Source: Mucilaginibacter tolerans (GTDB taxonomy: Bacteria; Bacteroidota; Bacteroidia; Sphingobacteriales; Sphingobacteriaceae). From it: 64,000 nucleotides of DNA. This document shows positions 17,427 through 28,200 of the stretch, piece by piece. The stretch is taken from NCBI RefSeq assembly GCF_030519375.1, contig NZ_JAUMKB010000002.1, positions 62,001 to 126,000 of the forward strand, in the 5' to 3' direction. Below the pieces are notes generated by a model, which was not told the DNA's origin, did not search any database, and saw only the letters and a program-made list of their open reading frames with translations. Both the position numbers and the translations under genes were made by a program. How positions within the stretch are numbered: position 1 is the stretch's first letter; the number at the start of each line of letters is the position of its first letter.

Positions 17427-17860
17427 TGAGTACCGCGGAAATCGATTATCTGACTAAAGATTTTTACCGGGCGATCAGTTTTGGCCATTCAACATCACCG
17501 GATTTTACTCCAGTGAAAATATTGTTCTATGGGACGGGTATATTAATCAATAACAGCTTTAGTAAGCCAATAACTTTTACCGCAGAAAGCTTTATAAAAG
17601 CAATGGAGTCACAAGTTGCTGACGGCGCAATCGAGCAATTTATGCAGCGAGAGTTACATTCAAAAACTGAAGTATTTGGCAAGGTTGCCCACCGCATCAG
17701 TGTTTATGAATACAATTTTGCGGATCATGAAATGCCAAAGTTACCCCGTGGCATTAACTTCATTCAATTCGTGCAGATCGAAGGTCACTGGCGTATACTA
17801 TCAATGGCCTGGAGCGATGAAAATGAAAACCATTTAATACCTGAGGAGTATTTACATTAG
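17426..17860 (+). CDS. NTF2-like (SnoaL-type) protein of unknown function
   Basis: This 144-residue soluble protein has the alpha+beta order of NTF2-like folds: an N-terminal helix (LTKDFYRAISFG), a helical middle (TFTAESFIKAMESQVADGAIEQFMQ), then strands ending in RGINFIQFVQIEGHWRILSMAWSDE, the typical final strand where the chain reports its own weighing of effect in this fold. Members act as small enzymes or ligand-binding proteins; no catalytic residues are evident. The start codon overlaps the Rieske stop by one base, so the two are probably translated together. The likely end of the operon is the A/T-rich gap after 17860. Confidence 0.65.
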   Translation: MSTAEIDYLTKDFYRAISFGHSTSPDFTPVKILFYGTGILINNSFSKPITFTAESFIKAMESQVADGAIEQFMQRELHSKTEVFGKVAHRISVYEYNFADHEMPKLPRGINFIQFVQIEGHWRILSMAWSDENENHLIPEEYLH

Positions 17861-17916
17861 TATTTGGTAAGTTTAATTGTTCTTAAAAACAATCAAACAG
17901 ATACTAAAGTCAATTA

Positions 17917-18888
17917 ATGAAAGCAGTTACTTATAGTAAATATGGCCCACCGGGCGTTCTCCAAATTAACGATGTTGAAATTCCTGTTCCGAACGACAAC
18001 GAGGTTTTGATAAAAGTTTGCGCGGCTTCTGTTAATCCGCTCGACTGGCACTTTATGAGGGGTACACCATATCCTGTTCGGCTAATGACCGGGCTTAGGA
18101 AACCCAAGGTTGAAAGACTGGGTGCTGATGTAGCTGGTTATATTGAAGTTGTTGGAAAGAATGTAACGCAGTTCAAGGCCGGGGATTCGGTATTTGGCTC
18201 ATGCCGTGGCGCCTTTGCAGAATATGCATGCGCTTCAGAATCAACATTAGTTATAAAACCAGAAAACGTATCGTTTGAACAAGCGGCCTCCGTACCTATT
18301 GGCACACTGACTGCGCTCCAAGGGCTTCGAAACAAAGGACGTATTCAGCAAGGAAAACATGTTTTAATTAATGGAGCCGCGGGTGGGGTGGGGACATTTG
18401 CAGTACAAATCGCCAAATCATTCGGAGCGGATGTGACGGGTGTATGCAGTACAAGGAATATGGATATGGTTCGGTCTATAGGCGCGGAGCACGTTTTTGA
18501 TTATACCCGGGAGAATTTTACCCAAAGTGCACAATGTTATGATTTGATTTTCGACACCGTTGGGAATCACTCATTGTCGGAATATAAACGGGTCTTAAAT
18601 CAAGGAGGAATCTATGTAGGGGCCGGAGGGCCGTCTGACGTGTGGATGATTGGCCCGATTATTCATGCCATACAAGCGCTAATGCTATCTTCAATCGGAA
18701 GCAAAAAATTTGTCGGATTTCTGGCGAAAATCAATAAAGACGATCTGATCTTAATAAAAGAGCTTATGCAGTCTGGTAAGATAGCGCCTGTTATCGACAG
18801 AAGTTATAAATTGACCGAGATCCACGAGGCCATCCGTTATCTGGAAGGAGGACACGCCCGAGGGAAAGTTGTAATAGTCTTAGGGTAA
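17917..18888 (+). CDS. Zinc-independent MDR NAD(P)H-dependent oxidoreductase (quinone oxidoreductase-like)
   Basis: The 323-residue protein has the medium-chain dehydrogenase layout. The N-terminal GroES-like domain (VLIKVCAASVNPLDWHFMRG) has a PLD motif and no catalytic-zinc cysteine/histidine set. It is followed by a Rossmann domain with GAAGGVGTFAVQIAKSFGA near residue 150. The structural-zinc cysteine loop is also missing. Such proteins reduce quinones or alkenals with NADPH. The C terminus (EAIRYLEGGHARGKVVIVLG) is typical. The substrate cannot be predicted. It stands alone after a 56-bp A/T-rich gap with a weak inverted repeat (AATTGTT / AACAATC). Confidence 0.85.
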   Translation: MKAVTYSKYGPPGVLQINDVEIPVPNDNEVLIKVCAASVNPLDWHFMRGTPYPVRLMTGLRKPKVERLGADVAGYIEVVGKNVTQFKAGDSVFGSCRGAFAEYACASESTLVIKPENVSFEQAASVPIGTLTALQGLRNKGRIQQGKHVLINGAAGGVGTFAVQIAKSFGADVTGVCSTRNMDMVRSIGAEHVFDYTRENFTQSAQCYDLIFDTVGNHSLSEYKRVLNQGGIYVGAGGPSDVWMIGPIIHAIQALMLSSIGSKKFVGFLAKINKDDLILIKELMQSGKIAPVIDRSYKLTEIHEAIRYLEGGHARGKVVIVLG

Positions 18889-18941
18889 CAGTACTGTCTA
18901 AATGTTGCTCAACGACTAATGCTTTTAACCTTTGCTGCATT

Positions 18942-19823
18942 TCAAGGATATACCTCTTTTTTTGCAGAAGCCAGTGTGTTCTTTAGCAATCCAATAATAG
19001 TCATCAAACCAACACCACCCGGTACAGGAGTGATCCATGATGATTTTGGTGCAACGTTTTCAAAGTCTACATCGCCATATAGTTTGTAACCTGACTTGGT
19101 TACTGTTGATACTTCGCGGTTCATACCCACATCAATCACGATCACACCATCTTTCACCATATCGGCAGTAATAAAGTTCTTTTTACCAATGGCTACGATC
19201 AGGATATCGGCTTGAAGGGTGTATTCTTTAATATTCGGTGTGCGACTATGGCAGATAGTTACAGTGCAGTTGCCTGGTTGGGTATTGCGCGCCATCAGAA
19301 TACTCATTGGTGAGCCCACGATATTACTGCGACCAACTACTACACAATGCTTGCCGGTAGTATCAATACCGTATTCTTGCAGCATTAAAGTAATCCCATA
19401 AGGGGTAGCCGGGATGAATGACGGCAGGTTGCGCTGCATGCGACCCAGGTTAATAGGGTGAAAACCATCAACATCCTTGCGGTGATCAATTTGCTCGGTT
19501 ACTTTCTCCGGATCGATATGTTTTGGTAAAGGCAACTGAACGATAATACCGTCAATATCCGGATCAGCATTCAGTTCAGCTACTTTTTTAAGTAGCTCTT
19601 CTTCGGTTACGTCGCTTTCATAGCGTACCAGGGTAGACTTAAAACCTACTTTTTCGCAATTTTTCATTTTGCTGGCTACGTAAGTTTCACTGCCGCCGTC
19701 ATGACCAACTAACACCGCTACCAAATGCGGTTTGCGGCCTGTGTTTGCTAAAATTTTGGCTGCTTCTTCAGCTATTTCGCCCTTTAATTTTTCTGATACG
19801 TATTTACCGTCGAGTAATTCCAT
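18942..19823 (-). CDS. folD: Bifunctional methylenetetrahydrofolate dehydrogenase / cyclohydrolase
   Basis: The ATG at 19823 gives [17 protein letters not shown] and 293 residues, the normal FolD length. The open frame runs 28 codons further up into a repeat element and is not expected to be translated. Signatures include [18 protein letters not shown] (containing the catalytic Tyr/Lys), [28 protein letters not shown], and [14 protein letters not shown]. FolD interconverts methylene-THF, methenyl-THF and 10-formyl-THF for purine and formylmethionine synthesis. It lies 98 bp downstream of lepA on the same strand, the gap being filled almost entirely by a heptad palindrome. Confidence 0.96.
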   Translation of the reverse strand: MELLDGKYVSEKLKGEIAEEAAKILANTGRKPHLVAVLVGHDGGSETYVASKMKNCEKVGFKSTLVRYESDVTEEELLKKVAELNADPDIDGIIVQLPLPKHIDPEKVTEQIDHRKDVDGFHPINLGRMQRNLPSFIPATPYGITLMLQEYGIDTTGKHCVVVGRSNIVGSPMSILMARNTQPGNCTVTICHSRTPNIKEYTLQADILIVAIGKKNFITADMVKDGVIVIDVGMNREVSTVTKSGYKLYGDVDFENVAPKSSWITPVPGGVGLMTIIGLLKNTLASAKKEVYP

Positions 19824-19831
19824 TTTTTTAG

Positions 19832-19918
19832 ATGTGAGATATGAGACGTGAGATTTGAGATAAGAATTTAAAACCATGAGATCGGTCTCAAATCTCATAT
19901 CTAACATCTCAAATCTAT
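19832..19918. repeat. Heptad-unit palindrome filling the lepA-folD gap (element C)
   Basis: The left arm (19832-19859) is four tandem 7-nt units of form AnnTGAG. After a 27-nt spacer the right arm (19887-19914) is four units of form CTCAAAT/CTCATAT/CTAACAT, largely the complement. The arms pair imperfectly over about 28 nt. The element ends 2 bp before the lepA stop codon and is 9 bp from the folD start, so a lepA transcript must pass through it to reach folD. Confidence 0.7.
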
Positions 19919-19920
19919 TA

Positions 19921-21708
19921 TTAATCCAGTTTCAACACCGCCATAAACGCAGATTGCGGGATTTCCACGTTGCCAACCTGTCGCATGCGTTTTTTACCTT
20001 TTTTCTGTTTCTCCAGCAACTTACGTTTACGCGAAATATCACCACCATAACATTTTGCGGTAACATCCTTACGCAAAGCTTTTACTGTTTCACGGGCGAT
20101 GATCTTGGCGCCGATAGACGCTTGTATAATGATCTCGAACTGCTGACGTGGTAATAATTCCTTCAGCTTTTCGCATATCTTTTTACCAAAATCATACGAG
20201 TTGCTGCGGTGGATCAAAGATGACAAAGCATCAACCGGTTCACTGTTCAGACGGATGTCCAAACGCACCAGGTCCGACTGGCGGTAGCCGATTTGGTGAT
20301 AATCGAATGAAGCGTAGCCTTTGGAAATGGTTTTTAGTTTATCATAAAAGTCGAATACGATTTCGCCCATTGGCATCTCGAAAATCAATTCAACACGATC
20401 TGAAGTAAGGTATGACTGGTTTTTAATAAAACCACGTTTCTGAATACACAGTGACATTACCGGGCCAACAAATTCCGCTTTGGTAATGATAGTAGCTTGG
20501 ATATAGGGTTCCTCTACATAATCCAACTTGCTTGGATCGGGTAGATCAGATGGGTTATTTACCTGTAATTCTTCACCTTTGGTGGTATAAGCTTTGTATG
20601 ATACGTTGGGAACGGTGGTAATTACCGTCATGTTGAACTCGCGCTCCAAACGTTCCTGGATGATCTCCATGTGCAGCATCCCGAGGAAACCGCAACGGAA
20701 ACCAAAACCCAGTGCCGCCGATGATTCCGGCTCGAATACCAGTGAGGCATCGTTTAACTGCAACTTGGCCATCGACTCACGAAGCTCTTCATAATCTTCC
20801 GTGTCCACCGGGTAAATACCTGCAAATACCATTGGTTTTACTTCCTCAAAGCCTTGTATACCGCTTTCGCAGGGGCGTTCTACATGTGTTATCGTATCAC
20901 CGACTTTTACCTCACGCGCTTCTTTTATACCCGAAATAATATATCCTACGTCACCGGTCTTTATCACATCTTTAGGTAACTGGTTAAGCTTCAATGTACC
21001 TACTTCATCTGCAAGGTATTGCTTTTCGGTAGCCACAAATTTAACTTTATCACCTTTCCTGATCTGGCCGTTTACAACCTTATAATAAGCAATAATACCA
21101 CGGAATGAGTTAAACACCGAGTCAAATATCAAAGCCTGTAGCGGAGCTTGCGGATCGCCGACAGGAGCGGGGACACGCTCCACAATAGCCCGCAGGATAT
21201 CATGCACGCCCATACCGGTTTTACCTGAAGCAGCAAGAATTTCCTCGCGTTTGCAACCCAACAGGTCAACTATTTGGTCTTTAACCTCCTCAGGCATAGC
21301 GCCCGGAAGGTCCATTTTATTTAATATAGGGATGATCTCCAGGTCGTTTTCTAGTGCCAGGTACAGGTTAGATATAGTTTGTGCCTGTATACCTTGCGCG
21401 GCGTCTACAATGAGCAAAGCGCCTTCGCAGGCCGCAATAGAGCGGGAAACTTCGTACGAAAAATCCACGTGTCCGGGTGTATCGATCAGGTTCAGAACAT
21501 ATTTTTGACCATCTAGGACATAGTCCATCTGGATGGCGTGGCTCTTGATGGTAATACCACGCTCACGCTCCAGATCCATATCGTCAAGCAACTGTGCCTG
21601 CGATTCGCGCTGGGTAATGGTGTTGGTATATTCTAATAACCGGTCGGCAAGCGTACTTTTACCGTGGTCGATATGTGCTATAATACAGAAATTACGAATA
21701 TGCTCCAT
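19921..21708 (-). CDS. lepA: Elongation factor 4 (LepA GTPase)
   Basis: The 595-residue translational GTPase has G1 [16 protein letters not shown]2/G3 [16 protein letters not shown] and [16 protein letters not shown], and G4 [11 protein letters not shown]-like domains II, III and V follow. The LepA-specific C-terminal domain ends with the basic run [19 protein letters not shown] and KKRMRQVG. It acts on ribosomes, promoting back-translocation or aiding 30S assembly. Length is normal. A TATTTTTG box ends 8 nt before the ATG. folD lies downstream on the same strand beyond a palindromic element that may attenuate read-through. Confidence 0.97.
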   Translation of the reverse strand: MEHIRNFCIIAHIDHGKSTLADRLLEYTNTITQRESQAQLLDDMDLERERGITIKSHAIQMDYVLDGQKYVLNLIDTPGHVDFSYEVSRSIAACEGALLIVDAAQGIQAQTISNLYLALENDLEIIPILNKMDLPGAMPEEVKDQIVDLLGCKREEILAASGKTGMGVHDILRAIVERVPAPVGDPQAPLQALIFDSVFNSFRGIIAYYKVVNGQIRKGDKVKFVATEKQYLADEVGTLKLNQLPKDVIKTGDVGYIISGIKEAREVKVGDTITHVERPCESGIQGFEEVKPMVFAGIYPVDTEDYEELRESMAKLQLNDASLVFEPESSAALGFGFRCGFLGMLHMEIIQERLEREFNMTVITTVPNVSYKAYTTKGEELQVNNPSDLPDPSKLDYVEEPYIQATIITKAEFVGPVMSLCIQKRGFIKNQSYLTSDRVELIFEMPMGEIVFDFYDKLKTISKGYASFDYHQIGYRQSDLVRLDIRLNSEPVDALSSLIHRSNSYDFGKKICEKLKELLPRQQFEIIIQASIGAKIIARETVKALRKDVTAKCYGGDISRKRKLLEKQKKGKKRMRQVGNVEIPQSAFMAVLKLD

Positions 21709-21716
21709 TTGAAGCG

Positions 21717-21724
21717 CAAAAATA
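21717..21724 (-). promoter_or_regulatory. Putative -7 box (TATTTTTG) for lepA
   Basis: Exact TAnnTTTG match on the minus strand, 8 nt before the lepA ATG. The leader would be at most a few bases. Confidence 0.55.
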
Positions 21725-21777
21725 GCTTTTTAAGGCGACATTTTGGAATGCCGTTTTGAATTAGGTATTTTGATGAT

Positions 21778-22644
21778 ATGGCTATCAATAATGAGCTTTT
21801 AAGACACCTGGAAAAGGAATTGAATGCGACAATAAGCAAGGCTGGGCCCGTTGGTGGGGGAAGCATCAGCCATGTTTATTGCTTGCATACTGCAAAGGAA
21901 AAATATCTTTTGAAGCTTAATAATAAGGGTGCTTTCCCCGGTATGTTTAAGGCGGAAGCCGAAGGATTGGACATTATAAAAAGTACAAATTCTATTCATG
22001 TACCGACGGTTATCTTGCAGGATAATTTTGAAAGTGATAGTCTCCTCGTGTTGGAATGGATCGAAACTAAAAGGCCCAATCCCCAATCATCGGCATTATT
22101 AGGCGAGGAACTCGCTCAGATGCACCGGAACACTTCTGCAAACTTTGGCGAAGTGGCTGATAATTACATGGGCTCATTAAAGCAAGGTAATCGTTCACAC
22201 CCAACATGGGCGGCGTTTTTCATCGAAGAACGATTGAAACCAATGGTTGAGTTAGCTATAAATAAACATCTGATAAACAACACGTATATACAAAATTTCG
22301 AGAAGCTGTATAAACAACTTCCGGGCTTGTTCCAGGAAGAACCCCCCTCTCTTATCCACGGAGATCTGTGGAGCGGTAATTACCTGATCAGCGTTGATAA
22401 CAACCCTTACCTGATCGATCCCGCAGTATCCTATGGCCACCGCGAGTTTGATATCGCTATGACTACCTTATTCGGCGGTTTCTCTAACGAGTTTTACGAG
22501 GCTTATAACCATCATTCCCCTTTAGCAAAAGGCTGGCAACAACGTCTTGATCTTTGGAATTTGTATCCATTGCTGGTACATCTGAATTTATTTGGCTCAG
22601 GATATTTAGCACAGGTGAGGGATTGCTTAACGCAATTCATCTGA
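21778..22644 (+). CDS. Fructosamine kinase family / aminoglycoside phosphotransferase-like kinase
   Basis: The 288-residue protein has the FN3K/APH kinase fold. The N-terminal GGGSISHVYCLHTAKEKYLLKLN is the nucleotide-binding lobe with its lysine; LHGDLW-type catalytic loop appears as LIHGDLWSGNYLI (about residues 195-207), and the metal-binding segment as LIDPAVSYGHREFDIAM. Bacterial members phosphorylate sugar adducts (fructosamines or ribulosamines), repairing glycated proteins. Aminoglycoside resistance is unlikely given the closer match to the FN3K loop. The gene is divergent from lepA. Its 3' end overlaps the convergent small gene by 18 bp. Confidence 0.85.
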   Translation: MAINNELLRHLEKELNATISKAGPVGGGSISHVYCLHTAKEKYLLKLNNKGAFPGMFKAEAEGLDIIKSTNSIHVPTVILQDNFESDSLLVLEWIETKRPNPQSSALLGEELAQMHRNTSANFGEVADNYMGSLKQGNRSHPTWAAFFIEERLKPMVELAINKHLINNTYIQNFEKLYKQLPGLFQEEPPSLIHGDLWSGNYLISVDNNPYLIDPAVSYGHREFDIAMTTLFGGFSNEFYEAYNHHSPLAKGWQQRLDLWNLYPLLVHLNLFGSGYLAQVRDCLTQFI

Positions 22645-22926
22645 TACTGCCGCTGCGTGCTTTTTAACATGACAAATAATGAACTTGGCCAGCTGTTCCT
22701 GTTCGTCAATGCTCATCACTGAACCATCGTATATCCAATAGCCTTTTACGTCAAACAATATCCTGCCCAAATAGTCAGGGTGCTCATCAAACGTTTTGTA
22801 TAGATTATAAGCAATGACCTTGCTTCCAACTCGGTGGTCAAGTATTACTTGTATGATCTCGCCTGTGCCATTTTTCCGTTTTATCCAAACTTTCGTTTCT
22901 GTTATCAAATTAATATGTTTTACCAT
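22627..22926 (-). CDS. Small conserved-looking hypothetical protein
   Basis: The ATG at 22926 gives a 99-residue soluble protein, MVKHINLITETKVWIKRKN, with a central Val/Ile-rich beta region and a YNLYKTFDEHPDYLGRILFDVKGYWIYDGS stretch. The open frame continues upstream to 23160, but that part reads antisense through imuA and is probably not coding. I do not recognise a family. It is divergent from the imuA-imuB-dnaE2 cassette with only 75 bp between starts, so shared regulation with the mutagenesis operon is possible. It overlaps the end of the kinase gene tail to tail by 18 bp. Confidence 0.6.
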   Translation of the reverse strand: MVKHINLITETKVWIKRKNGTGEIIQVILDHRVGSKVIAYNLYKTFDEHPDYLGRILFDVKGYWIYDGSVMSIDEQEQLAKFIICHVKKHAAAVSDELR

Positions 22927-23001
22927 AGCAAAACAAAAATGAAAATTATTTACTAAAAATACTAAAAATATTAGCAATTTTGTTATCCGTAATAAACAGT
23001 T

Positions 23002-23733
23002 ATGCCGGATAACAAAAGAGACATAATCAGCAAGTTGCAAAAGGATATTTTGCTTTGGGAGGGATTTAAACCACCCCAAACCGATAGTGCTGATACTTTT
23101 GGTCTCGGCCCGATAGAAAGCGCTTTCCCAAATGGCGTTTTTCCGCTCGGTGCTTTGCATGAGTTAATTTGTCCAACAGCTGAACAAGCGGCAGCAACGT
23201 CCGGGTTTATAACGGGAATATTAGGAAAATTGATAAAACAGGACGGGGTATGCCTTTGGATAGGGTCAGCAAGAAAGCTATTTCCATCTTCCTTGAGCGC
23301 ATTTAATATAGAGCCCGACAGAATGATCTTTATAGACCTGAAGCGGGAAAGAGATATGCTTTGGGTAACAGAAGAAGCCCTGAAATGTGAGAGCCTGACC
23401 GCAGTTATAGCAGAATTGCAGGATATCAATATTGCGCAATCACGTAGGTTGCAATTGGCAGTTGAAAGTAGTAAGGTGACTGGCTTTATTATGCGAACAG
23501 ATCTGAATAAAGCTAAAACAAGTACCTGTGTAGCACGCTGGAGGGTATCCCCAATATCAAGTGAAACCGAAGATGGTTTACCAGGTGTAGGTTTCCCGCG
23601 TTGGCAGGTTGAATTGCTTAAAGTTCGTAACGGGAGTCCGGGGGTTTGGAAAATGGAATGGGCCGGCAGAAGTTTTGTATCGCTTGATGAAAAAGTAATA
23701 GCACACGAAGCTTTGGAAAGGAGGGCTGGATGA
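23002..23733 (+). CDS. imuA: ImuA-like mutasome protein (RecA-fold accessory)
   Basis: The 243-residue protein is a distant RecA-like protein, with the ImuA/SulA-type opening GLGPIESAFPNGVFPLGALHELICPTAEQAAATSGFI. The normal Walker A lysine loop is absent. LFIDLKRERDMLWVTEEALKC and the C-terminal RWQVELLKVRNGSPGVWKMEW also fit the Bacteroidota ImuA group. ImuA supports ImuB and the error-prone polymerase DnaE2 in damage-induced mutagenesis. Identification is strengthened by context: it overlaps imuB by 4 bp (ATGA), and dnaE2 follows. The 75-bp upstream region contains a direct repeat of ACTAAAAAT, but I cannot point to a known SOS box. Confidence 0.82.
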   Translation: MPDNKRDIISKLQKDILLWEGFKPPQTDSADTFGLGPIESAFPNGVFPLGALHELICPTAEQAAATSGFITGILGKLIKQDGVCLWIGSARKLFPSSLSAFNIEPDRMIFIDLKRERDMLWVTEEALKCESLTAVIAELQDINIAQSRRLQLAVESSKVTGFIMRTDLNKAKTSTCVARWRVSPISSETEDGLPGVGFPRWQVELLKVRNGSPGVWKMEWAGRSFVSLDEKVIAHEALERRAG

Positions 23734-25241
23734 GGGTAAAAAGACGATTTGTTGCTATATGGTTCCGTCATTTGATGACCGACTGGATGACCCTTAAACA
23801 TCCGGGATTTAGTGAATTGCCATTTGTTTTGACAACACCTGTTAGGGGGCGTGTTGTGATCACTGCAGCCAATGCACTGGCAGAAATGCAGGGAATTACT
23901 ACCGAAATGGCAATGGCTGATGCGAGGGCTATTATTCCATCCCTTGAAATGATGGATGATATACCGGGACAACCCGCAAAATTATTAAAGGCGTTGGGCG
24001 AGTGGTGTATTCGTTATACACCGTTGATTGCTGTAGATATGCCCGACGGATTAATACTGGACATTTCCGGCTGCAGTCATTTATGGGGTGGAGAAAGAGC
24101 TTATTTGGGCGCAATTATCAAAACGCTTAGAAGCAAAGGCTACGACGCAAGGGGTGCTATGGCCGATACGATAGGCACGGCTTGGGCCGTCGCACGTTTT
24201 GGCAAAGTAAAACCAATAATAGAACCAGGCCAACAGACGGAAGCTTTGCTGTCCTTAGCGCCAGCAGCATTACGATTGGAACCGCTGACTCTTGAACGGT
24301 TACAGAAGCTGGGATTCTATACTATTCAGGGATTTATCGGCATGGGGCGCCCTGTTCTGAGACGACGTTTTGGGCAGGAGTTTTTAATGAGGTTAGACCA
24401 GGCTTTAGGTAATGAGGATGAACCCATGCAACTGCTGCAACCCGTTGAGCCTTATCACGAGCGTTTGCCATGCCTGGAGCCGATCAGAACAGCTACCGGG
24501 ATCGAAATCGCCATTAGGAAACTTCTGGAGCAGCTTTGTCATCGTTTAGAAGGTGAAGGAAAGGGTTTGAGAACAGCCATTTTAAAATGCTACCGGGTAG
24601 ATGACAAGATCATACAGGTAAGCATCGGCACAAGTCACCCATCGCGCTATATCGATCATTTATTTAAGCTATTTGAGTTAAAAGTGCCTCTCATTGAACC
24701 TGCTTTGGGAATAGAGTTGTTTACGCTTGATGCATTAAAAGTAGAAGACGTTGAACCGGAACAAGAGGTGCTTTGGTCAACCACATCGGGAGGGTTGGAA
24801 GATGGACGCCTGACTGAACTTCTTGACAAAATATCCAATAAAATGGGCGCAGCGACTATTCATCGCTATTTACCACAAGAGTGCCATTGGCCGGAAAGGT
24901 CAATAAAACAGGCAAAAACATTACAGGATAAACGTATGACTGCCTGGCGTACCGACAGACCGAGGCCCTCTCTGTTACTACAAAAGCCTGAACAAATTCA
25001 AGTAACGGCACCTATACCGGATTACCCGCCGATGCTTTTTGTTTACAAGAATAAAGTTCATCAAATCAAAAAAGCAGATGGTCCTGAACGTATTGAGCGG
25101 GAATGGTGGCTGGAGAAAGGTGAGCATCGGGATTATTATTATGTAGAAGATCAGGATGGCCAACGTTATTGGTTGTTCCGCTCAGGTCATTATTCTGATG
25201 GCCAACCCAAGCAATGGTTTATTCACGGTTTTTTTGCCTGA
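23730..25241 (+). CDS. imuB: ImuB-like Y-family polymerase homologue, probably catalytically inactive
   Basis: The 503-residue protein aligns to Y-family polymerase order. The palm region near the N terminus is FVAIWFRHLMTDW where active enzymes have a metal-binding DxD-type aspartate. GLILDISGCSHLWGGERAYL stands where active enzymes carry SxDE. The acidic triad is therefore missing, as in known ImuB. A little-finger domain follows (LEPLTLERLQKLGFYTIQGF is the helix-hairpin-helix-like part; about residues 240-360), then a C-terminal tail that in ImuB binds the beta clamp and DnaE2. It overlaps imuA by 4 bp and ends 4 bp before dnaE2. Confidence 0.85.
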   Translation: MRVKRRFVAIWFRHLMTDWMTLKHPGFSELPFVLTTPVRGRVVITAANALAEMQGITTEMAMADARAIIPSLEMMDDIPGQPAKLLKALGEWCIRYTPLIAVDMPDGLILDISGCSHLWGGERAYLGAIIKTLRSKGYDARGAMADTIGTAWAVARFGKVKPIIEPGQQTEALLSLAPAALRLEPLTLERLQKLGFYTIQGFIGMGRPVLRRRFGQEFLMRLDQALGNEDEPMQLLQPVEPYHERLPCLEPIRTATGIEIAIRKLLEQLCHRLEGEGKGLRTAILKCYRVDDKIIQVSIGTSHPSRYIDHLFKLFELKVPLIEPALGIELFTLDALKVEDVEPEQEVLWSTTSGGLEDGRLTELLDKISNKMGAATIHRYLPQECHWPERSIKQAKTLQDKRMTAWRTDRPRPSLLLQKPEQIQVTAPIPDYPPMLFVYKNKVHQIKKADGPERIEREWWLEKGEHRDYYYVEDQDGQRYWLFRSGHYSDGQPKQWFIHGFFA

Positions 25242-25245
25242 TATT

Positions 25246-28200
25246 ATGAGCTATACGGAATTACAGGTAACCAGCAATTTTAGCTTTTTAAGGGGCGGCT
25301 CACACCCCGAAGAGCTGGTGCAGCAAGCTGCGGCATATGGTTATACTGCCATTGCAATTACCGACCGTAATAGTGTGGCTGGAGTGGTTCGTGCTCATAA
25401 AACTGCTCAGGTTTTAGGTATAAAATTTATCCCGGCTTGCCGGCTTGATTTACTTGATGGGCCAAGCCTGCTTGCCTATCCCACTAATATTACTGCCTGG
25501 GGCCGGTTATGTGCTTTACTAAGCAAAGGTAACTTGCGGGCTGAAAAAGGCAAATGTGATCTTTATAAAAAGGATGTATTTGAGCATGCCGAAGGAATAA
25601 AGTTTATTGCTATTGCGCCTGAATCTTTAAATGAAAGGTTTGACTTTGATGATCCTTTCAAAAGGGACATCAAAGAATATTATAAAGTATTGGGCAATAA
25701 TCTTTATATCGCAGCTAATCGCTCTTATGATGGGAATGATGGTAAACGGCTTCATCGTATTTCGCAATTCGATGTGGCGATGGTAGCAACAAACGATGTC
25801 TATTATCATGAAGTACAGCGCCGCGAGCTGCAAGACGTAGTTACCTGTGTTCGCGAGAAATGTACCGTAAATAATGGCGGGTTTAAATTGCATGCCAATG
25901 CAGAGCGCCATTTAAAAACGATTGATGAAATGCAGCGCTTATTTCGTCAGTATCCTGATGCAATAGTGCGAACACAAGAAATAGCCGACGCTTGCCAATT
26001 CTCACTGGACACGTTGAAATATTTGGAACCGGAATGGATAAGTCCTGATGGGCGCACAGCGGATGAGCACCTTGCAGAACACACATGGAATGGCGCCAGG
26101 AAACTGCTTGGTGATAAAATAACACCTAAAATAATTGAACAGATCGAGTTTGAGCTGGCTTTTTTTGCACGTCGTAAACTGGCTCCATATTTTTTGAGGA
26201 TATATGAATACACTAATAAGGCAACAGAATTAGGTATCCTGCACCAGGGACGAGGATCGGCTGCTAACTGTACGGTTTGTTTTTGTCTGGGTATAACCCC
26301 CGTAAACCCTACTAAATCGCAAATGCTGTTCTCAAGATTTATGTCTGACGCGCGTGATGAGTGGCCTGATGTGGACGTTGACTTTGAGCATGAAAGGCGC
26401 GAGGAGATTATTCAATGGATATACCAAACCTATGGCCGTGAGCATGCCGCCATTGTGGCTACTGTAACTCAGGAACGGCATAAAGGGGCTATACGGGATG
26501 TAGGTAAAGCGATGGGGCTATCCGAAGATACGATTAAAAGGCTTTCGGGTGCGATATGGGATTTTTCGGAAGAGGCTTTTGACCGTCAGCGAATACTCGA
26601 ACAAGGACTGAATCCTGATGACCCTCATTTGTTTAAGGTTTTGGAGCTGACCGATCAACTCATGGGCTTTCCGCGCCAATTAGGGCAGCATACCGGAGGC
26701 TTTGTTATTACACAATGTAAACTTTCGGATATATGCCCTGTGATGAATGCCCGGATGGAAGACCGGACCCAGCTTGAGTGGAACAAAGACGACCTGGAAG
26801 ATTTAGGGATTTTAAAAGTTGATGTGTTAGGTCTTGGCATGCTCACCTGTATACGCAAAGCATTCGACCTGGCTAAATCGAGTTATAACCTCAATCTTAC
26901 TTTGGAGAACGTACCTCAGGATGATCAGAGAGTTTATGATATGATCTGCAGAGCAGATACTTTGGGTGTTTTCCAAATTGAAAGCCGGGCGCAAATGTCA
27001 ATGCTTCCGAGGCTGAAACCAAGAGAGTTCTATGATTTGGTGATCGAGGTAGCTATTGTGCGTCCCGGCCCGATACAGGGGGACATGGTACATCCTTATT
27101 TACGTCGTCGTAATGGTGAAGAATCTGAAGAATACCCTAAGGAAGAGTTAAGAGCTATTTTAGCCAGAACTAAAGGCGTACCATTATTCCAGGAACAAGC
27201 GATGGAAATTGCCATTGTAGCAGCAGAGTTTACACCTGCTGAAGCTGATCAACTACGGCGCAGCATGGCAACCTTTAAGGCGAAAGGACTTGTGAGCCAG
27301 CATAGAAAGAAGTTGGTCGACGGGATGGTGACAAGAGGATATGAGGAAGAATTTGCAAACCGAGTATTTAAGCAATTGGAAGGATTCGGCAGTTATGGTT
27401 TCCCTGAAAGTCATGCCACCAGTTTTGCTCATTTGGTTTATATTTCCTGCTGGCTCAAGTGTCATTATCCGGATGTTTTTACAGCGGCTTTGCTTAATAG
27501 CCAGCCCATGGGCTTTTATCAGCCTGCCCAGATCGTGATAGATGCACAAAAACATGGGGTTATAGTACGGCCGGTGGATGTTAATCATTCCATGTGGGAT
27601 AATACATTGGAAGAAAAAGAAGGTAAGTACTGCGCTTTGCGATTAGGTTTCCGGCAGGTAAAAGGATTGAAGGAAGAAGAAATGCAATTATTAATCGCGG
27701 CACGTGGGAATGGTTATAAAAGTATTAATCAATTAAGTGATGCGGGCATATCTCAAACTGCTATAGAAAAATTGACCGATGCAGATGCATTCAGATCACT
27801 TGATCTTGATCGTCGACAAGCTTTATGGGAAGTGGCGGCACTAGCTGATAAACCTACCGGGATTTTTATAGGGCAACCTTCTGAAAGCACCCAAGAACAT
27901 CAAATGGTTTTACCATTTATGACCCAGGCGGAGCATGTAGTTCAGGACTATGCCTCTATAGGTTTATCCTTGAAAGCGCATCCGGTGAGTTTTGTCCGTG
28001 AGAAATTAAACCTGTTGCATGTAAGGACGACCAGCGAATTGTCCACCCTTAAAGATGGAGATTTAATTAAAGTAGCAGGGCTTGTAACCGTTAGGCAGCG
28101 ACCAGGCACAGCCAAGGGGATTTTGTTTATCACCATCGAAGACGAAACCGGATTCTCTAACCTGGTGGTTTGGGAAAAGTTGTTTGACAAATATCGGAAG

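Noticed and set aside
19832..19918. CRISPR-like array
   Set aside because: The tandem units are 7 nt, degenerate and without spacers, and no cas genes are present; it is a palindromic element.
21778..22644. Aminoglycoside resistance kinase
   Set aside because: The catalytic loop and length fit fructosamine kinase better, and the context shows no resistance genes or mobile DNA.
22927..23160. N-terminal extension of the small minus-strand gene at 22627-22926
   Set aside because: It runs antisense through the imuA start; an ATG at 22926 gives a compact protein outside imuA.
22983..23972. Long minus-strand ORF (329 codons) opposite imuA and the start of imuB
   Set aside because: Composition lacks any recognisable domain and is rich in Ser, Pro, Cys and His as expected for an antisense shadow; imuA and imuB on the plus strand are clear.
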